Shown here: in pieces, positions 39,130 through 49,555 of the stretch
Layout of the letters: the number at the start of each line of letters is the position of its first letter
Position numbering within the stretch: position 1 is the first letter of the stretch
Origin: Panorpa germanica
Lineage: Eukaryota > Arthropoda > Insecta > Mecoptera > Panorpidae
Length of the DNA: 64,000 bases
Direction of reading: 5' to 3'
NCBI GenBank assembly: GCA_963678705.1
Contig: OY783214.1
Span: forward strand, 15,252,001-15,316,000
Notes under the pieces: generated by a model
The model's input: the letters and a program-made list of their open reading frames with translations, nothing else
Databases searched by the model: none
Told to the model about the DNA's origin: nothing
Position numbers and translations under genes: made by a program

Positions 39130-39407
39130 ACGTCTATATCGTACACGCCACGCACCAAGTGACGATAGCATTAGGAAATGGATCAGGATGTTCGAGAATA
39201 CATCAAAAAATCGTCTTTACATTACATTTTAAAGAAAGACTTACATCTAAAAGCCTATAAAATTCAATTGGTTCAAGAATTGAAGGATACGGACTAAGAA
39301 TATCGATAGCTATGTGTCAACGTGTTATCGCCAATCTTCGTTTCCGTTTAGAAGAGTGCCAGCAACGTAACGGTCATCATTTGGATAACGTCATCTTTTC
39401 CAAATAA
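39050..39407 (+). pseudogene. Deleted mariner-type transposase remnant
   Basis: The ATG at 39050 opens a 60-codon frame beginning MEQYSGMHRAFCVRAYYRNG, resembling the N-terminal helix-turn-helix (DUF4817-type) found in insect mariner-like transposases. After a frame change the sequence encodes LHLKAYKIQLVQELKDTD and, after stops and a deletion, NLRFRLEECQQRNGHHLDN ending at TAA 39405-39407; both match the style of internal and C-terminal transposase segments. The DDE/D catalytic core is absent. The protein is not functional. Confidence 0.8.
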
Positions 39408-39483
39408 TTCTCCAATTCATATGCTAATAATAAACAATAAACTTTTTTATTGCATACAAATAATTTTTGTTTCATTGAACTTA

Positions 39484-39512
39484 CAAATACCCGATACCCT
39501 TTCTGGACACCG
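39484..39512 (-). repeat. Internal relic of the original right terminus
   Basis: On the minus strand this reads GGTGTCCAGAAAGGGTATCG followed by GGTATTTGT, the same as the first bases of the element without its terminal CAG. It marks where the ancestral element ended before the inverted addition. Confidence 0.85.
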
Positions 39513-39517
39513 CAGAA

Positions 39518-39713
39518 TGAGCAGTCACTATTGAATCACCATTACGATAATACGCTCGTACGCAAAATGCGCGATGCATCCCCGAGTACTGTTCCATCGT
39601 GACTAAAACTCCACAGAATGGCGGACGCCACGAACCCCTCCCCGCACCCTTTAGACGCCCCGTTTCGAATATGGCGCGAAAACAAATACCCGATACCCTT
39701 TCTGGACACCCTG
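39518..39713 (-). repeat. Right arm of the snap-back element
   Basis: This is the inverted copy of 38934-39129 with one mismatch. Its minus strand again carries the transposase start codon and the first 27 codons, which generates a chance 103-codon frame running out through the junction. Confidence 0.9.
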
Positions 39714-39715
39714 TA

Positions 39716-42219
39716 TTAGCATTTGTAATACTACTTCTCCTACTCAACCCCCTTCCAATCTCATTTTCGTATATAATAACTGAAACTAACAAGAAATAAT
39801 GTTACGTATATAAGCTTTTATGTTTCTACCCTTAATTCCACGAACACCTGCAACCTAAGGGGGTTGACTTAATTAAAAAAAGATATAATCATTTTATATT
39901 TTATGTATAACAAAAAGTTCTTAAAAAAAATAATAAGTATTTGTATTTTAGCTCACGTTTATACAACCATTTGCAATCTGAAAAGCAAAGAGAAAGTTGT
40001 ATTTAAAAATTCATGAAGTTTTTAAAGTTAAATTCTGTTAGAAAATTACCATGGAAAACAAACACTGCTGGAAAAATACTCAGAGGCGAAATAAGGGTGT
40101 GCATTGGATAAATCTACAAACTGAGGCTCAATTAAAACGATGTGCAAAACGAATTTCTATTGGTATTAAAAGTTGAATACTCGTAGATTAAATGTAAATT
40201 ATTTATGACAAAAAGGTTTAGTTTATTAATTCTCTTAACTAGAGTATCAGCTCATTAGACTAGAGTATCAGCATCAGGTAATTCGTGACAAATTTATACT
40301 AGATAGAATAAAGAGATAAATAATGAAGGAATGGCGGGAGGTGTTGTAGTTAATAAGAGAAAAGGATATATAAGTATAGCAGCAGGAGAGGCGGATGGAG
40401 ATACGATGAGAAATGCAGATAGTTGTGGACGAGGAGTATCTAGATAAACAGGGAGGTAAAGAAACTAGAATGATCGCAGATTCCGGCAAGGAAACGAAGA
40501 GAGAGAAAGCAAATATTTGCGTAGGTAGGATATGAAAGGAAGAAAAGAAAGAAGATGAATAGCGTAACTAAGAAGGAGAAGAAGAGAAGAGAGGAGAAGT
40601 TTAATTGCTTTTAGCGCTGTAAACGCTGATTTAGTAAATAATTATACCAGATAACATTTAATTATTTTGTAGTTAATTAACTACTGTTAAATGAAGAAAA
40701 CATTAAATAAACTTTCGGAAACCACTGAAAGCAGATCCACTGTGTGTAATATAGGAATAATTACTTACAACCTAAAACAAAGTTGGGTCAAAATATTTTC
40801 TAATTAAAATAGAACTTCCGCAAGTAGATTATTATTAATCTCTTTATTTTATAAATTGATTACGGTAATCCGCTTGTAATATATACTCGAATAATACGTA
40901 TAACAAATACCAAATAGAGCGCTGTAAGGGGGAAGTCTGTTTTATATTTAAGAGCTTTAAAATGGTAAACACAGAAATATCTCGTTTAATGCATAGATTC
41001 ACTACTCGCATCAAATGAAGTGACTTATTGAATAAATCGAATAAATAATGTTGTGAATAACATAGTGTATTGTTACAGATTAGAGATGTGTTCAAGATTA
41101 AATAAAACTTATTAAATAACTTAAGGCCTTAACAAATAACGTCAATTTTAATTTAAATTTTTAAGGTTTCAAAAAATTAATACAAATAACTTTATCAAAC
41201 TAATTTATCAGCGACATTTTTCTGTCAAAACTTTTAATACCTTAAAATAGCTTAACGTTTTAATTTAATTGAACTAAATCCGATAGAAAAGTGTTGACTC
41301 CATTAATTTAAATTTGTAGGAGATGAGAAATGGAGGACGTCCATTTTAACGACAAAAGTAATATTGTTTCCGACATAATACATTTATCATCCGGACGTGA
41401 AATTGAAAAGTCCATTCAAGCGGTAGTCAACCATAAAACCAATGTCTCTGGGCAAAATGACGGACGTGACCTGGCTTGGAAGCTAGGCTATTTCCGCTAT
41501 TGTAATCTTGTATCATTATTTATACTAGTGGTTTATTCTTGATAATTTTAAAGTTAATGTCGTACTTAACAAAAGCAGAGCTCTAGCTTTTTCTACAGAA
41601 AAATTGCTAGGATCTCTTAAACAAAATCTAATTGAATATCTGTGTTTGACTTCACAGTGAGTGAGAGAATTGCTGCTAGATATCAGGCAGCGTTGTCTAC
41701 TAACCTCTAACCTAGTCCAATCTAATTCTATAATTTTTTACCGTGATTTTGAATATCACATTGTTTTGTCATCTATGTCTTACATAATTACCTATACTAT
41801 CGGCACGTTACCCATTGTGATTATTTTCCATTGTGTAATAAAATCGACCCGGCTCTGAAAATCGAACCCAGTTTATTGTCTATTAAGTTATTACATACTA
41901 GATAATTTCTATATAATTTAAGAGTGTAGTGAAGTAATATTAAAGTTTTATTTTGTGAGACTTCTTAGTACACAATGCTATTTTAACTCAAACCAGCTTA
42001 GACATTTTGTAATTGCATTGCACTTTGCCACCTGGAAAAGCACTCGTGTGCAGGAAGGTAATTTAACATTTACCTGCATTGTCACGTGTACAGGTGAGAT
42101 GCGATACACCGTGACATAGCTTTAGTGGAAATGTTACAACAAGTGGAAATAAGATGTTAGAAAATCAAGTATAAAACTCAACTCCAGTATTTGGAAGTAA
42201 TATAGTGTTAGTACTTCAA
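39716..42219. other. Noncoding DNA including a purine-rich tract
   Basis: Positions 40290-40610 are strongly purine-rich on the plus strand (many GAGA/GAAG words), similar in bias to 47700-47940 and to the complement of 16705-16935; it may be decayed mobile-element coding DNA. No other gene or repeat was recognised. Confidence 0.35.
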
Positions 42220-42282
42220 TTTAAAGTTCAAAAGATTGAATTTGAAGTTCAAAAGGTTGAATTTAAAGTGCTAAGATTGAAA
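42220..42282 (+). repeat. 21-bp tandem repeat, three units
   Basis: Three consecutive 21-bp units start TTTAAAGTTCAAAAGATTGA, TTTGAAGTTCAAAAGGTTGA and TTTAAAGTGCTAAGATTGAA. The period equals two helical turns. It is a small minisatellite, without further function visible. Confidence 0.85.
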
Positions 42283-42419
42283 TTATTAAATACGTATAGG
42301 CAAATTTTTTCGATATTATATATTCTGATTATTTAATTATAGTTGTATCTTTTGCCATTACATAAAATGATGAATTTACTTTGGGGATTCTGTTTTGTCT
42401 GTTAAAAGAAAATAGTTTT

Positions 42420-42439
42420 ACACACACACACATATATAT
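42420..42439. repeat. (CA)n(TA)n microsatellite
   Basis: A short run of CA followed by TA dinucleotides. Confidence 0.8.
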
Positions 42440-42625
42440 GCGAGACTAACTAACAGTTACTAAATACCTCAGTAAATCTGCAAATGCTCATCTTGTGTCT
42501 GACAGTTTTGAAATTATCAAAAGGAATAATTAATATCAAAGATCTAATCACTAATCTGTTATACGTATCTACGAGTATGTTACGTAGATCCAAAACAAAC
42601 ATTTTAGATATGTGCTCTCAGGATG

Positions 42626-42690
42626 AAAATGTAACGCAATGTAACCCTTGGAATTAGTTTGTAGTAAGATAGCAGATGTAAATTTTACAC
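42626..42690 (+). repeat. Family H, partial copy
   Basis: GAAAATGTAACGC followed by CTTGGAATTAGTTTGTAGTA and AGATAGCAGATG matches the hairpin-family core, but the closing arm is degraded. Confidence 0.4.
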
Positions 42691-45141
42691 TGTGGGATCA
42701 TTGTCTACATGGGAGCAATTTTTAACTATATTTTTCTAAGTTAAGCGACTTGCCATTATCATATTTATAGGATAATATTTCTTTAACATCAATCAACAGA
42801 AGTCAAATAAAAAATCCCCATTAAGTTGTTTAATAAATTAAGGACAAAAAGAATCGGATATTTATGATATAACAAATCGACAATGAAACTTAATTTACAA
42901 GTGTCCCAACTGTCATATTGCGCCTATTAATGGTAATATATCATCCCCTAGTTCTGCGTTCCTATCACCTTTTAAACAAAGAAGATGTGATCTCGAATGG
43001 ACATTATTTTAAAGTTTATTGCAGTATTTTCATTTGTCGTACTCTCAACGATCTCGGGCATTGAGCTAGAGAAAGGATAGACTTTGTAGAAAAGAATTCC
43101 TATCACATAATTTATATTAAAATAACAAAAATAATAAACGCCAACTTACTTAACATATATTACATAAATTATCATACCACAATATTCCATAAAAGTCAGA
43201 TCAAACAAATATTATTACATAATATAATAGTTTTAATGATGTAAAAGTAGAAATAAAATAAAACTCTTACAAACAAAAGCTGTAGTTTTAAAATAGTTTA
43301 TTTTCTTTTTATTATTTTTATAACAGATTGAACGTGCACTTTACTGTTACAAATATAATTTATTTATTATAAAAAAAACTTGACTGATACATAAAAAGTA
43401 ATAACAAAAATCTCTTTGAATAAACAAAATGATGTAAAGAAATTGGGACGCAGAGTAAGCGATTGGGGACAAACTAAAGGAAATAATGGAAGTAAACTCT
43501 TATTACCCGGAAATGAAGTCTCTCTCTCTCTTAAATATTATGTAATTTATTTGCAACAAACATATTGTAGAATTATAGACGACGAGTCAATTATAGAAAC
43601 GGCTTATACAGAAATTTTAAAATTCCATTATATAGAATGCAACTAAAAACGAATCTATTTAAAGTGGATAAATACCTTGAATCCATTATTTATGGTCAGC
43701 AACAAAATTACTCCAATTAACAATTTTAAGCCACTATACCCATATAATAATTAAAGCAGCTTTGATAATGCTGACTTTCATTTTATATTTGATTCAGAAG
43801 ATAAAAATGTCACTCTACTAATTTATTTAACTTAATTTATCAGCATCCTTTAATATCCAACCCTTCAATTTCCCCTTGACTCATAAACGTAGTAAATATA
43901 AATGAGCAAGGATGGAAAATTAAAGAAAAAGAGAAGAAGTATTTTCAAATTAACTCCACAGATAGGGGGTGCGGATGCTTGAACCTTTATAACAAAATAC
44001 GAGGTATCTGTGCTTAGTAAGACTTCGTTTTATAATTTATATCCCTCCTGTAGTCTTAAAAGTCATTTTTCATACACAGTAAATGTAGTCTACTTTATCT
44101 AATTCCAATATAAAAAAATAAGTTTACAAAAATGACGTCAGAGAGCATTTCGTTTGGAAAAAATAATTCAATTTTTAAATAGACATTACACTGTCATCTT
44201 TGTTGATTGTAAAATTAAAATCAATTTAAGTTTTGATATGATTTTGACGGCACAGTGTCCAAGAGGGTTTATAGTCGAGGGTTAATAAACCTGTGTCTTC
44301 AGGTTACATTCTCAGGCCATCTACTTGTCATTGTCAAGTACTAAGCCTTTAAAATCTCTTTCTCTCAATGATAAAGTATGTGTCTGTGTCCGTTTAGGTT
44401 AACACGCTTTTTGATGTTTGGAAAAATATATTTTTCCAATATTACTTTTTCTAAATACACCTCTGTTATAATTACGTTCCATTATACCATAAAGGACGCT
44501 TAATCTTCTATTTAATTAATTGCAGGGGGTGTTAATGCTTAATTAAACAATTCGGATAAGCTAAATAGCAGCAGACTATACCGGTAAACGGATAATTATA
44601 TGGTTTCAATAATAAGCCCGCTGTCGACATCATTCACAATGCAGTAACTCAAACAAGTTCGAACTTGCGAAGTTCGGTGCCATTGTACTTCATCTCCAGC
44701 TAGCTGCAGATCAATTACACGAGAATTTACACAATATAGATTTACTGTCAAGAGATTCCTATTTACAATTAGAGATCCTTTTCGTACACAATTTAACATG
44801 AATAACAAATAACGAATAACGAAATACAAAGACATCGTATATGAATAAAATATTGTATTAAAATATTAATAATAAAATCTAAGTTAAAGTTGTTATTCTC
44901 AAGAGGGTTCCCGTTTTAAAATAAATAACATTCTTTTCTTCCTCTTTTGAATGTTACATTATTTCAACATTTGGGATAATACGGGTATGTATGAATAAAT
45001 AAGAAAACCCATCTAGAATTTCAATTAAATGAAAATGAAAAAACTCATCTTACATTGTGAGGAATAAATCCATAAAGTGGGAATTATTAAAACATCAATC
45101 TTTCGCTTCATTGTTGTAGTGTGAGGTGCAATATAAATGAA
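42691..45141. other. AT-rich noncoding DNA
   Basis: No gene was recognised. A 76-codon frame at 43416-43646 has no recognisable domain. Confidence 0.4.
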
Positions 45142-45895
45142 CTAGCTTTTATCCCCGTCGCAAGCGACGTTTGTTTTTTGTGTGTGGCTTGAATTTCATG
45201 TCAAAATTTAATTCCATTTTTAAACTAAAATAATAAATAAATTCGTCCTATATTAATTTTACATATTATAACAATTAATTTTTCATTCAAACTGACTAAG
45301 GAAATATATTTTTTATATTAAAATAAAAAATATTTTCAATTCATGCGTTATTTGACCAACTATTTTTCAAAATTTGGGATTTTTTTTCGATTAGTAAATA
45401 AGTTACCACGAACGCCTATATACAAAATTTCAACTTTCTAGCACAATATTTACACTCGGAAATTACTGCCCCCCGTGCCCCCAAATAAAATTTTGAATTT
45501 TTCTTTTATTAATAATACACCTAATTATTCTAGAATCTAGAATATGAACTTTCTCCAAAGTTTTCTACCGGGCCCCCGAATTTCTTCAACCCCCCCTTTT
45601 TCAATTTTTGAATTTCTAATTTTTGCGAAATGTTAGCATAAAATACCTTAATACACATGCAAAATTTCAACTTTCCATCTTTTACGAATTAAAAGTAATA
45701 CAGCAAAAAAGGCTCCCTTTTTTTCCAGTTTTTCCAAAATTACGGGTTTCCAGGAAATTCAGGGAAAAATCCGGGGACGCCAAAAGTCTTAAAAAAAATT
45801 TCTCTACGAAACAGGCAATTTTCAAAAACATTGACGAAGCCGTTTTAGCGCTGCCATACAAAATTTACTACCAAACATATAAGAATATAAGATCC
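45142..45895 (+). repeat. Repeat family B, copy 2
   Basis: It starts CTAGCTTTTATCCCCGTCGC and includes the perfect CGTCGC-AA-GCGACG head hairpin. It then follows the family order, with CTTTCTAGCACAAT, a CCGGGCCCCCGAATTTCTTC block, ACACATGCAAAATTTCAACT, GGTTTCCAGGAAATTCAGGG and GACGCCAAAAGTCTTA, and ends CATATAAGAATATAAGATC directly against copy 3. A 112-codon frame at 45623-45961 crosses the copy 2/copy 3 junction, so it is not a gene. Confidence 0.75.
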
Positions 45896-46705
45896 CTAGA
45901 GTTTACCCCCGTCGCAATGCGACGTCCTTTTGTCGTGTATGATTTGAATCCAATAGAATAATTCGTAATTACATTTCATATTTAATTCTATTTTTAAATT
46001 GAAATAATAAATAAACTCGCCACACATATAAATTGACTAAAAAATATATTTTTTTTATCAAAATAAAAAATATTTTCAATTTATGCGTTATTTGACAAAC
46101 TTTTTTTCAAAATTTGCGGTTTTTTTTTTCGATTCGTAAATAAGTTACTAAGGTTAGCCTACATACAAAATTTCAATTTTCTAGCACAATTTTTACTTTC
46201 GGCAAATACTGCCCCCGTGCCCCCCAATAAAATTTTGAAATTTTGAATTTTTTTTTATTGATAATATACTTAGTTATTCTAGAATCCAGAATATGAACTT
46301 TCTCCAAAGTTCCCTAACGGGCCCCCGAATTTCTTCAACCCCCCCTTTTTTAATTTTTGAATTTCTAAGTTTTGAGAAATGTCAGCATTAAATACCTTAA
46401 TACACATGCAAAATTTCAACTTTCTATCTTTTACGAATTAAAAGTAATACAGAAAAAAAGGAATCACTTTTTTTCCAGATTTTCCAAAATTACGGGTTTC
46501 CAGGAAATTCAGGGAAAAATCCGGGGACGCCAAAAGTCTTAGAATTTTTTTCTCTACGAAATAGGAAATTTTTAAAAAGATCGCCGGAGCCGTTTTCGCG
46601 CTGCCATACAAAATTCAGTACCAAACATATAAGATCATAAGAATATAAGAATATAAGATCATAAGAATATAAACAAACAGTTGGAACATTATAATATAGG
46701 ATATT
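45896..46705 (+). repeat. Repeat family B, copy 3 (tandem to copy 2)
   Basis: It starts CTAGAGTTTACCCCCGTCGC; the head hairpin carries one extra T (CAATGCGACG). The body matches copy 2 closely, including the CGGGCCCCCGAATTTCTTCA block. The tail has repeated ATAAGATCATAAGAATATAA words and ends ACATTATAATATAGGATATT, shared with copy 1, which fixes the 3' boundary of the family. Confidence 0.78.
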
Positions 46706-48041
46706 TGCATGTAAGAAGTAAACTGTCGTAACTCACATTTTGTAAATTATGTTGTAGATCCGAAATAAGTTTATGATTCTATAATATAACTCTCGTACGG
46801 AAATGGAAGCCAAAACCACAGCAGTTTTGAACGCTCTAGCCTAAGTAATTTGAGGCATTTTTTGACCTATTTCACTGCTTTTTGAAAAATCTCTTTTGCG
46901 CATTTGCTACTCATTTTTTAAGAAAACAATTTTAAGAATTATAAAATTTTAAGGATTTTATAATACCTTTTATTAGGTATTATAGGCTTTATTATTAGGT
47001 ATGCTTCATTAAACTATTACATGAATATAACGTAATATCCATGTTTTGCGAGAACTATTCCAAATAGCTATAAAAATGGAAAGCATTTGTGAAAGATACT
47101 AAAGACACAAGCAATTGAAAACAAATAACATTTCCAAAGATATTTTACTTTATTCCGATTGTTAAAACATCAAAGAAGGTACTCGTATTTTGAAATGAAG
47201 TAGCAAATTGAATTCGTCCAAATGAAAAACAAACACTCGTTCAATGATGCCGATGCCAGCCAAGCCAATGTCAATACCACTCAAAATTAGTAATCTTATT
47301 GCAAATGGAAATGGAATCCATTCAAGTGAAGAAAACGAGAGTTTTGAAGAAACAAAAGCTTTATTTAAAGACAAGGGAACCAAATGGAACGGAACGAAAT
47401 GAAATGGATGCTCTTTGGTTAGTACAAGCAACATTGTTGAATCTGACAAGTAAAGGTTGTAGAACTTTCATTAAACAAGTTCAAAATAAAGTATTTTATT
47501 GTGTACTGACTTAATAAGCTGATTAAAACTGTTCAAACATATTACCTTTTTAAAAAGATCATTTGTACGTAATTGTTGGAAAGAGTACAGTTGACTTAAC
47601 TGTGTCATTAATATCGTGTTCTATGATGGTTCATTTCTTTTTACTTGTATACCCAATTAGTGGTTTAAAACATTTATATTTTCCATAAATAATTAATAAA
47701 GTAATGAGCGAGAAGAATTTTGTGCAGTTATTAAAGGGAGGCATTGAAGGGAAGAGGTGGATGGCGGAAATAGAGAAAAGGAACGAGGAAAGATTTTAAT
47801 CTGAAGTGACAAAGAGACAATAAGACTAAGATGACAAGAGGTGAGAAAACGATGAGAATGAAGGAGGACTAGTGAAAATGAAGGGAGAGGGTCAAGGGAA
47901 GAAGAAGCAGAAAAGTACTTTGGGAAATAAAAAGGTTTAGAATAGTTTAAAGTTTAATTTCAAGTTGAAGTTCTAAGAAATGTATGCTCTCCTCGTTTCA
48001 ATGTAGGTTGTAAAGCCAAAAGGCAAACAATTAATATAATT
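46706..48041. other. Noncoding DNA with a purine-rich tract
   Basis: Positions 47700-47940 are strongly purine-rich on the plus strand. A 31-codon frame at 47704-47799 contains EGKRWMAEIEKR, resembling EGRVWLTEVRRK encoded at 16810-16935 on the minus strand. Possible old LINE coding remnant. No intact gene was seen. Confidence 0.35.
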
Positions 48042-48064
48042 AATATATATATATATATATATAT
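48042..48064. repeat. (TA)n microsatellite
   Basis: About 11 TA units. Confidence 0.9.
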
Positions 48065-48768
48065 GTAATTTGTATAGGAATAAAATTGCTGCTGCAGATT
48101 TAAGCAACAAGAGAATTTATGCTCAATTTTTTAACAAAAATAACACTACAATATATTGATTTCCATTTTACAAGAAAGATAATTTGATATATCAACAAAT
48201 AACATATATAATATAACAAATCGTATTTGCTAGTAAATAAGTTATAAACAATTTGTAAGAAATATGTCTAGACTTGAAACTGTATTCGCAATTTGTATTA
48301 TTATATTATGAATGAAGTAATATTGAATATTGCACGTTATAGAATATCAAATTACCAACAAATATCCACCCTGATGAATAGAACTTTATCTTTTGTTTTC
48401 CACAAGGCGTATCCAGTTTAATATTATAAAATTAAGTCATATAATATGGAGTATGGGTTCAATATTATACGAGTATCTCAATACAGTTAAAAAGTATATA
48501 TAGTATGTAGCAAAATAATGAAAGTATTTAAATGATATAATAATAATTAGTTCTTAAACTAATACTAGTAATGAACTCAAAGCATAACACAAATTAAATT
48601 TAATGTTATAAGTTGATAACTTGTTATTTATAATCAAGTTATTAATTAATAAATAGTTGGATAACATATTAATCTAAAATTTCTTTTGTTAAAAGTAAAC
48701 TTCTTTGTGTTAAATAAACCATAGCTTAAATAGAATCAAATTTGACTCTGTGGTAATATATCTACTTA
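48065..48768. other. AT-rich noncoding DNA
   Basis: Nothing recognisable in this stretch. Confidence 0.4.
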
Positions 48769-49380
48769 CTAGAGTTTACTCCCGTCGCAAGCGACGACTG
48801 TCTTTTGTGTGTGAATTGAATTTCATTCCCAATTTTAATTCTATTTTTAAATTGAAATATTAAACTCGTTCCATATTTATTTTACATATAGAAACAAATA
48901 ATTTTTCCTATAAACTGACTAAAAAATATATTTTTTCCAATTTGTTCATTATTTGACCAACTTTTTTTTAGCCCATATATAAAATTTCAACTTTCTAGCC
49001 CTATTTTTACCCTCGGAAAAGCCCCGTGCCCCCAAATAAAATTTTTGAATTTTGAATTTTTTTTTCTTAATAACTTATTTCGTTACTCCAAAGTTTCCTA
49101 CCACACCGAATTCAAATTTTTTAATTTTTAATTTTCAAAAAAATGTTAGCACTGATACACATGCAAAATTTCAACTTTCTATCTTTTACGAATTAAAAGT
49201 TAAAGAACAAAAAATTAGAAAAATTTATTAGTTTCCAGGAAATTCAGGGAAAAATCGGCGGACGCCAAAAGTCTTAGAATTCTTTTCTCTACGAAATAGG
49301 CAGTTTTAAGGAAAATGCGCGGAGCCGTTTTCGAGCCACCATACAAATCGCTGGAGCATATAAACAAATAAACATATAAA
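48769..49380 (+). repeat. Repeat family B, copy 4 (internally deleted)
   Basis: It starts CTAGAGTTTACTCCCGTCGC with an intact CGTCGC-AA-GCGACG hairpin and CTGTCTTTTGTGTGTGAATT. It retains TTTCCAGGAAATTCAGGG and GACGCCAAAAGTCTTAGAAT but lacks blocks present in copies 2 and 3, and its tail is replaced by ATAAACAAATAAACATATAA. Immediately downstream lies a family H dimer. Confidence 0.72.
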
Positions 49381-49398
49381 TGTTTATATGTTACATCT

Positions 49399-49555
49399 CA
49401 TATAGAAATGTAACGTTTGAATTACCTTGTAGTATGATAGCAAGTTGAGTCTTGCATACCTCATACTTGGTACTTACAATTTCTATGTGATAAGTAGAAA
49501 ATGAACCTTGGAATTAGTTTGTAGTGAAACACTTGAAACAAGATAATTTTTTACG
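49399..49555 (+). repeat. Tandem-hairpin repeat (family H), full dimer
   Basis: The first hairpin runs from CATATAGAAATGTAACGTTT to TACTTACAATTTCTATGTG. The second starts GTAGAAAATGAACCTTGGAA and ends GAAACAAGATAATTTTTTAC. The order and spacing equal those of 15671-15822 on the minus strand, so the dimer is the mobile or duplicated unit rather than two chance neighbours. Confidence 0.7.

Larger units (their letters stand above)
38934..39713 (+). mobile_element. Tc1/mariner-like snap-back element with 196-bp inverted arms
   Basis: The ends read CAGGGTGTCCAGAAAGGGTA and its reverse complement, flanked by TA on both sides (38932-38933 and 39714-39715), the target duplication of Tc1/mariner elements. 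The left 196 bp (38934-39129) recurs inverted at 39518-39713 with a single difference (A/C). Immediately inside the right arm, 39484-39512 carries an older right terminus, ACAAATACCCGATACCCTTT then CTGGACACC. The element therefore looks like a short-terminus mariner derivative whose 5' end was copied in inverse orientation beyond its original 3' end. Deletion of the catalytic core makes it non-autonomous. Confidence 0.88.

Noticed and set aside
39481-39792. 103-codon minus-strand frame
   Set aside because: It reads from flanking DNA through the inverted right arm of the mariner-like element. The transposase-like portion is only the duplicated N-terminus.
45623-45961. 112-codon plus-strand frame
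   Set aside because: It lies inside repeat family B and crosses the copy 2/copy 3 junction. The frame is not shared with the other copies.
47244-47399. Short plus-strand frame with coding-like composition (Asn/Glu/Lys-rich)
   Set aside because: It has about 51 codons, no splice signals that I can defend and no domain. A neighbouring frame is equally open, so it is not supportable.
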